64,000 bases of DNA from Sipunculus nudus (taxonomy: Eukaryota; Annelida; Sipuncula; Golfingiida; Sipunculidae), in assembly GCA_026874595.1 (NCBI GenBank), contig CM049313.1, positions 34,005,159-34,069,158 of the forward strand. Reading direction: 5' to 3'. Of the stretch, positions 58,540 through 64,000 are shown piece by piece. The notes beneath the pieces are model-generated. The model saw only the letters and a list, made by a program, of their open reading frames with translations. It had not been told where the DNA came from and did not search any database. The translations under genes and the position numbers were made by a program. Position 1 is the first letter of the stretch. Every line of letters starts with the position of its first letter.

Positions 58540-60130
58540 TTATCAATATAACAATGAATACAATTGTAAGGGGGGCATCTGCCCTCTCCCTGGACTAAAC
58601 AAAAGTATTTTTCGTTGGTCTTAGGTGTCCATTTACACATTCTAAATGTTAAAAAAAGGGATCATACCATGTAAAATTCAAAATAGACACGGTATCTTTT
58701 TTCTAAGGTCCATATATAACAGGTAATTGCGCATATTAAAATTGTTATAGCAATCAGTTGACAGTATTAGGAGGCCTTTGACTGATGTTTTACTGTTCTT
58801 CCTACCTACAAAATTATAAATACGGCTGTCATTATGACGCTTACCTTGCGGTAAAGGCACATGCTTTCATTATATTTTAGTCTTCCCATAGTAATTTTAT
58901 ATAGATGTTACTTTAAATGTCTGACCATTGTCTACTTCACCGTGAATAAGACCGCTTTGGATCATTTTCTGTAAAACTACTGCTGAACAGGTGCCGGAAT
59001 TATCATTGTAGCTGATCCATGGATGACTATACTCCATCAACTTACATGTATAACAAAAGGGGTTTTTTTTCGGTTAAGATGGAAAACTGAGAGGTGCATC
59101 ATGGCTCTCCATCATGACTCAATAAAACGAAGATTTTTTTGGTTCCCACGGTGCCTTTTAACACATTTTGGATTTTAACAGACACAAAACGTGGCCGCAT
59201 TATCTAAATTTCTAAAATGAAAGCAAGTGTGGCGGCAAAGAATTACCTTCGCTTTCAAGTTCCCTGCATACCATAATGTTGCACACTATAGAGGATAATG
59301 TTTAACATAGCGGTTTGAGGTAATTCCACCATCCATTTCATATTTTCCACATATTTGACTCCCTCATACTTCTATTATGCTTCTCATATTTAGAAAGTGT
59401 AGGATACAGTATGCCTAAGTGTCCTTACTAAAGTGTCTTAACCTGGTTACCCCGTAGCATTCGGTTGATGTTTCTACATCAACCGTATGTTTCAATTTTC
59501 TGAAAGAATGAAAACTTGTCCCCAGGTCCAGGAGAAAGGGCGGGGTTCCAGGTAGCCAAATTCAGTTTAAAACACTGAAAATAGGATTGCTACTTCTGCA
59601 GGGGGCGGGGGTGGAAACCAAACCAGTCGACTAGTCAGTCATACACTGATCATGTGACGCAGACCAGCAGGTCTGATTCAGAAATAAGACTAGCTAAGAT
59701 GGAGCGGTTACTGGTGAAACACATTATTACCCTCACACAGACGAAAATGATGTCATTAATTAGGATGGCTATTGCTTAATGGCCATTCTCTGGAGGAGCA
59801 GTGAAGAAATGCTTTAGTAATCATGCTCAAATGAAACATAGACCTGATATTATGCTATAAAGTGAAAGCACTATCATGTAGACATATTGAATACTGAAAT
59901 CTGACAAGGGCGGTGCATTTTTTAAAAACCGCATTTTTAGAGCGATCTAATCTAATTCAGCCCAGGACACATGTAATCCAGTGAGTAATTAACAACTTTC
60001 AGGCGAAAAATAATATCGATTGACATTACATGTTCAGCAGGAATACATTTTTCGCTGAGCCAGATCAGTTTGCTTATGACATCCTTTATTTTCGATTTCC
60101 TGTAATGCCTAAGATCCTATAAAATGCTGT
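58540..60130. other. No recognisable feature
   Basis: AT-rich non-coding DNA. Short frames (for example 58678-58860 minus) have no domain. Confidence 0.5.
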
Positions 60131-60190
60131 GTTAACGAGTTCGCACTTCATCCGTTTGCAAGTAAGTGACAATAACAAACATTATTTAAC

Positions 60191-60228
60191 ACACACACGC
60201 CCATCCTCTCACACACACACACATATAT
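60191..60228. repeat. (CA)n microsatellite, interrupted
   Basis: CACACACACGC and TCACACACACACACA followed by a short TA tract. Confidence 0.85.
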
Positions 60229-60344
60229 ATTGCTTATACATATATCATTTGAATTTTTGTGTATCTGTGAATCAGTTCCGTAAGATTTATTATGTCGTAC
60301 GTACGAGATAATATGAAAGAGAAAGTAATTGCGTACGTACGAGA

Positions 60345-60420
60345 TCAATTATTTTTTTTCTTTTACCAGGTGGCAGCAATACGCTTCCGTAAGTAACGGT
60401 ATAGAAAAATATTAATATTT
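60345..60420 (+). repeat. Repeat D, distant copy
   Basis: TTTTACCAGGTGGCAGCAAT and ACGCTTCCGTAA as at 31660-31690. Similarity fades after ~60 bp (GTAGAAAAACAAAATTTT versus GTATAGAAAAATATTAATAT). Confidence 0.7.
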
Positions 60421-61344
60421 AGAATATAAAATCTTGTTTAAGGGCAGCAGTTTGGGTAATAATATTTCAAAACTGAAACAATATTTTTACACACTCCAGA
60501 GCGAGTCTCTAGGATCTTAAAAGATAAAATGAGGTTAGGCCGGTTTAACTCAACAAAATTATTCAGGCTGAGCCATCCATGTGGTTTCAAGAAAACAAAA
60601 TGAACAAAAATACAATAAGAGGATTATAAAAGCACAATCATGCAAATAGAAGTGAATAATAATTATAAATTTCTTCTTTCTCAAGTAAAACTTAGAGTAA
60701 ACTGATCAGACCAAAACAATCTCACATGTGAAGAACACAGGAAAACCAACCAGCTAGTAACAGGAATACAGGGGCCCCAAGCAGCAGTTTGGCAATGAAA
60801 AAGGAAAAATGAGGGATAAAAAATATTTATTCATACTCGAGTATGTCCTGACACCTTTATCGAAGATGATTAGAGAAAAATTAACAATTTAATCAGACCC
60901 AAGTCTAAGATTGTAAGCCAACGACCTGGCGACCAGCAAACTATAACTCAAACTGGATTAAGAATAAGACTCTTCTGGTGCAGGCCATTTACTACATTTA
61001 CAATGACGAGCCAAACCTTCAAACTATCCATTTGAAAAGAGTTGTATGTTGTCAGAAGAAATGGTTCATAAAAAAAATGGCATGATGAGGGTAACATATC
61101 TGAGGAGGATGCACATTCTTTTTTTTTAATTAAATAATTAAAGATGCAATTAAAAAAATGCTTGAATACACTCACATGACTGTTAATTTTAAGGTTCTGA
61201 GAACTTAATAAAAACCCTAATAAAATTGTCAACCCCCACAAATTTACCAGGTGGAATGCTGTTACTAAGTTCAATATATGTGCAAAATATAGTAAGATAT
61301 CATACAGCCTTTGGTATCAAAAGCCATTAGCGTCATTATATATA

Positions 61345-61351
61345 AATATAA

Positions 61352-61410
<59 letters not shown>
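61345..61410. repeat. (TA)n microsatellite, left half
   Basis: TA tract interrupted by the element at 61411-61563; a short TA tract resumes at 61564-61580. Confidence 0.9.
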
Positions 61411-61413
<3 letters not shown>

Positions 61414-61563
61414 ACGGGGTGACATAAAAGCGGACCGAACTGTCTCTCTCGCTAGTGAAGCATGCTTTGCTAGCGAAGCGGTTGGTACGCCGGACTTGTG
61501 CACCACCGACATGGGTTCGAATCCTGGATCGGCCCAGTCTTTTCCCCTGTGCAATTTGTCTTA
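61411..61563 (+). mobile_element. 155-bp TG...CA element with tRNA-like core, copy 2
   Basis: Nearly identical to 25757-25912. It starts TGTTACGGGGTGACATAAAA and ends TCTTATTAACA, with TA repeat on both sides, so the ends are sharply defined by insertion into (TA)n. The core contains GAAGCGGTTGGTACG and GGTTCGAATCC (A- and B-box-like). The frame crossing it is not a gene. Confidence 0.8.
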
Positions 61564-62292
61564 TTAACAATATATATATATCACAGAATTATGACGACGC
61601 CTATTTCACAATCTTCACATACCTATAATTTCCACCAATTATGGCATGCCAACTATATTCTATTGATTGAAGAAGCAGGTAGCGTGGATCAGACATAAGA
61701 TAATGTATTACAGATATTAGTGATTATGCACAGGGGGCACATGCCCCTCTTTAACGTTCCCTTTTTATCTTTGCTGCCTTCTATATTTTGTATTTCCCTT
61801 TCAATCAAATGGTATTGCATCTATCAATGTCATTAGAAATTTATCCCCTACCTAACCATTTCTCCAATTATCTCCCCTGTGGCTGGAAACGTAGCGTTAC
61901 CTCTTGGTCAATGGATTGTCAGACGCGACTCACATCATTTTTACTATGATAAGTTATGCCACAGTTTATAAAACAAGATGCAACTAGTAATTTTTATTTT
62001 TTCCCCGCATTTGGGCCGACAAATCTCAATTGTATAGATCAAAATCGATCTAATATGACAATGCTTTACAAGATGCATTATTTAGGATATGGGTCTACTG
62101 AATATATACACGGCCTTGTTATATGTGTTCCTATTTATAAAGTTGCAGAGTGTTAGTAAGCTTATGTTAAATTTTTGTCTTACATTTGTGCCCCCCGTAT
62201 AGCAAAATTATGGATCCGCCACTGGTGATTACGTCATTTTTTCCCATGTTATACATTTTGCCAAGTCATATGTCTCTAACCTCCTAGAGGTG

Positions 62293-62407
62293 CGGACCGG
62301 ACCGAACCACATCCGAGTAGTCCGGTCCATCACTAATCGGTCCGGTCCTTTCCAGATAAAGGCGGTCCGGTCCAGGAGGTGGACCCGTCCAACCGGTCCT
62401 GTCCATT
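62293..62407. repeat. GGTCCGGTCC cluster
   Basis: GCGGACCGGACCGAACC (inverted sense), then GTCCGGTCC, CGGTCCGGTCC, CGGTCCGGTCC and ACCGGTCCTGTCC within 115 bp. The first block is the reverse complement of the later ones, so the transcript could fold. No coding frame. Confidence 0.8.
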
Positions 62408-62939
62408 TATTTTAATCTCATTCAATTAAAATTAAATTCATAGATTTTTATTCTCATTTTATCATACAATTTTTTTTTCATTACATATATTTGTTTAGAT
62501 ATTGATCAAAACCGAATTTCGCATGCACAAACAAACCGTGCAATATATACATTGAAACAGAGCAATAACATTAGCATTGTGCATAGCAGGGGCCAAAGAT
62601 TCTAATGCTAAACATGTCTCTTCAATCATAAGTTGATAATTACACTTAACTGTTACTCAGAGGACACAAATAAAAATAACACACGTATATAATCATACTA
62701 CTGCAGTTGCCATTGTTTTAAATTCCTTTTAAGTAGCTGTAAAGAGTCTATCTTTGAGAGGTTGATTACACCTTGTTCATAACAAGATTTGTGGGTTGAA
62801 ACTTATTTTGTTTTGCCTAACATAATGAAAATAGGTATACAATAAACTCACAACAGTAACACAGTACAATGATACTGGACTTATCACAGGACTTATATTT
62901 ACAAACAGTCATTTTTTATAATTGAACCTCTTCAAACAA

Positions 62940-63900
62940 GCTTGGTAGTTTGCCCCGCTTATCATAAACGCTCCTTACGCAGAGCTTTGCCTATAGGCCA
63001 ACTACCTATATCGTAAGCGCTGTTTGTTTTGACCTCGTATCCTGAGTCGCTACAACAGAGCGGAGCACTGTATTTTGGTCCAATCAGATGAGACCCCGTG
63101 CTTGAAGACACGACCTCTTTGGTTTGCTGAAATGGTCATATGATTAATAAATTGCAAATTATATGCTGTTGGCAATTCTTTTAAGGGGTTGAAGAGGCGT
63201 TTTTTTAGCTAGACCACAAACTTATTCCATAAAAAGTTGAGGTCCTATTGGCTGCGTCTAAACAATGCCCTATATGCGACACATAACTGATGAGACAAGG
63301 AATCTACATAATTATCAGGCCGTGTTGCCAGCAAGAGGGTTTACCAGGCAAGCGAACTGTTGTTACATTTGTTTTGAGTGACAGCTCTTCGCCCCGGCAA
63401 CATTTTGAAAAGGCCACAATCTGTGGCACAGGCTCAGAGAGAATGGCCCGATACGTGGTTTGAAACAGGTCCTTGTGCACAAAGGACACCCGGCCGATGA
63501 GCTGTAACTAAAACGAAATGTAACAACATTGGCTCCGTGCACACTCAGCTGGTTGGTTTCCGTTTAGCTGGCAAACGGATACATGGCTACGCTAACATAG
63601 CCGTAATGGCATAATCGGAGAGGTCGATGATGCCAGAACGCAGAGGAAGCAATAAAAATTCGACTATTTTTTACTTAGGGTAACCTGTTGAGTGCACTTG
63701 AAGCGTAGTTGAAACGCAGCTATGGGCGGAGTCATGATGTGTTTTGTTAACGGGCATTTGGTTGGCTGCCAGACAACGACCCACCACCTAGTGTCTGAGG
63801 GTATCATTAACGGTCAAACCAGGCAGCGGGAAAATCAGTTGCTTCTTCAGAAGCGCAAGATTTCCGCCGCCTCGGCAGCGAACTGATCATAATGTTTGTT
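62940..63900 (-). repeat. Dispersed repeat copy (family C), inverted and rearranged
   Basis: On the minus strand this aligns with 23750-24260. 63890-63665 matches the left part (CGGAAATCTTGCGCTTCT), 63500-63310 the middle (GCCGGGGCGAAGAGCTGTCA) and 63110-62945 the right part (CTGATTGGACCAAAA, AACAGCGCTTACGATATA). An extra piece at 63484-63570 repeats the middle in the opposite direction (GATGAGCTGTAACTAAAACG, AACAACATTGGCTCCGTG), making a local inverted duplication. Confidence 0.7.
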
Positions 63901-64000
63901 CAATAATCTTCTGCCATTAGCTATATATCTATTAATTCTCTTTAATTTTTTGATTTAAACACTGCAGATAATTAATATTCCTAATCCTCTCTTTGTCTGT

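Noticed and set aside
60363-60386. 19-nt micro-exon (TTTTACCAG acceptor, GTAAGT donor) in repeat D
   Set aside because: The same sequence occurs at 31661 without a donor; it is part of a dispersed repeat.
1-64000. CRISPR array, bacterial operons or phage modules
   Set aside because: Repeats are contiguous satellites without unique spacers, and gene density, introns and LINE/LTR content are eukaryotic.

Overview
This is eukaryotic repeat-rich DNA, AT-rich, with no complete host gene visible. Metazoan retrotransposon families, a tRNA-like short element, large minisatellite arrays and one GPCR-type exon suggest an invertebrate animal, most likely a mollusc or other lophotrochozoan (inference; no species-diagnostic gene is present).

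Layout. 1-9260 is a satellite array with a 35-bp unit. The first ~2.95 kb is loosely organised and ends units in TGATCAGCAG. The rest ends units in GGATCCACAG and is built into higher-order repeats of ~1.4-1.5 kb that alternate in two versions (period ~2.9-2.97 kb). A five-unit island of the same satellite sits at 12537-12704. 13026-14504 is a 5'-truncated L1/Tx1-like LINE with a 13-bp target duplication, inserted in a dispersed TTCGCGA-rich repeat. 14916-15111 (minus) looks like a first-transmembrane-helix exon of a class A GPCR. 15720-18960 is a decayed LINE split by a solo LTR (17298-18112). 20303-20507 is an interspersed repeat between two TA tracts, and 21105-21975 is a CR1/jockey-like LINE relic on the minus strand.

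26299-31638 is the most informative locus. It is a decayed LTR retrotransposon with Ty3/Gypsy-type domains in the order gag, protease, integrase, reverse transcriptase, RNase H, polypurine tract and 3' LTR. Integrase lies upstream of RT, which is the Gmr1-type order. The element has lost its 5' LTR and carries stops and frameshifts. The solo LTR at 17298-18112 belongs to the same LTR family.

The right half (32-64 kb) is mostly non-coding: a 44-bp minisatellite (47495-49378), a 43-bp array (53785-54075), a ~1.3-kb tandem duplication rich in CCCGCA (54163-56830), a ~350-bp triplication carrying nuclear-receptor half-sites (57640-58535), a second copy of a 155-bp TG...CA element with a tRNA-like core (61411-61563), a GGTCCGGTCC cluster (62293-62407), and an inverted copy of a repeat also found at 23750-24260. 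Many (TA)n, (ATT)n and poly(G) tracts are scattered throughout. Most long open frames in the satellites are products of the repeat unit and not genes.
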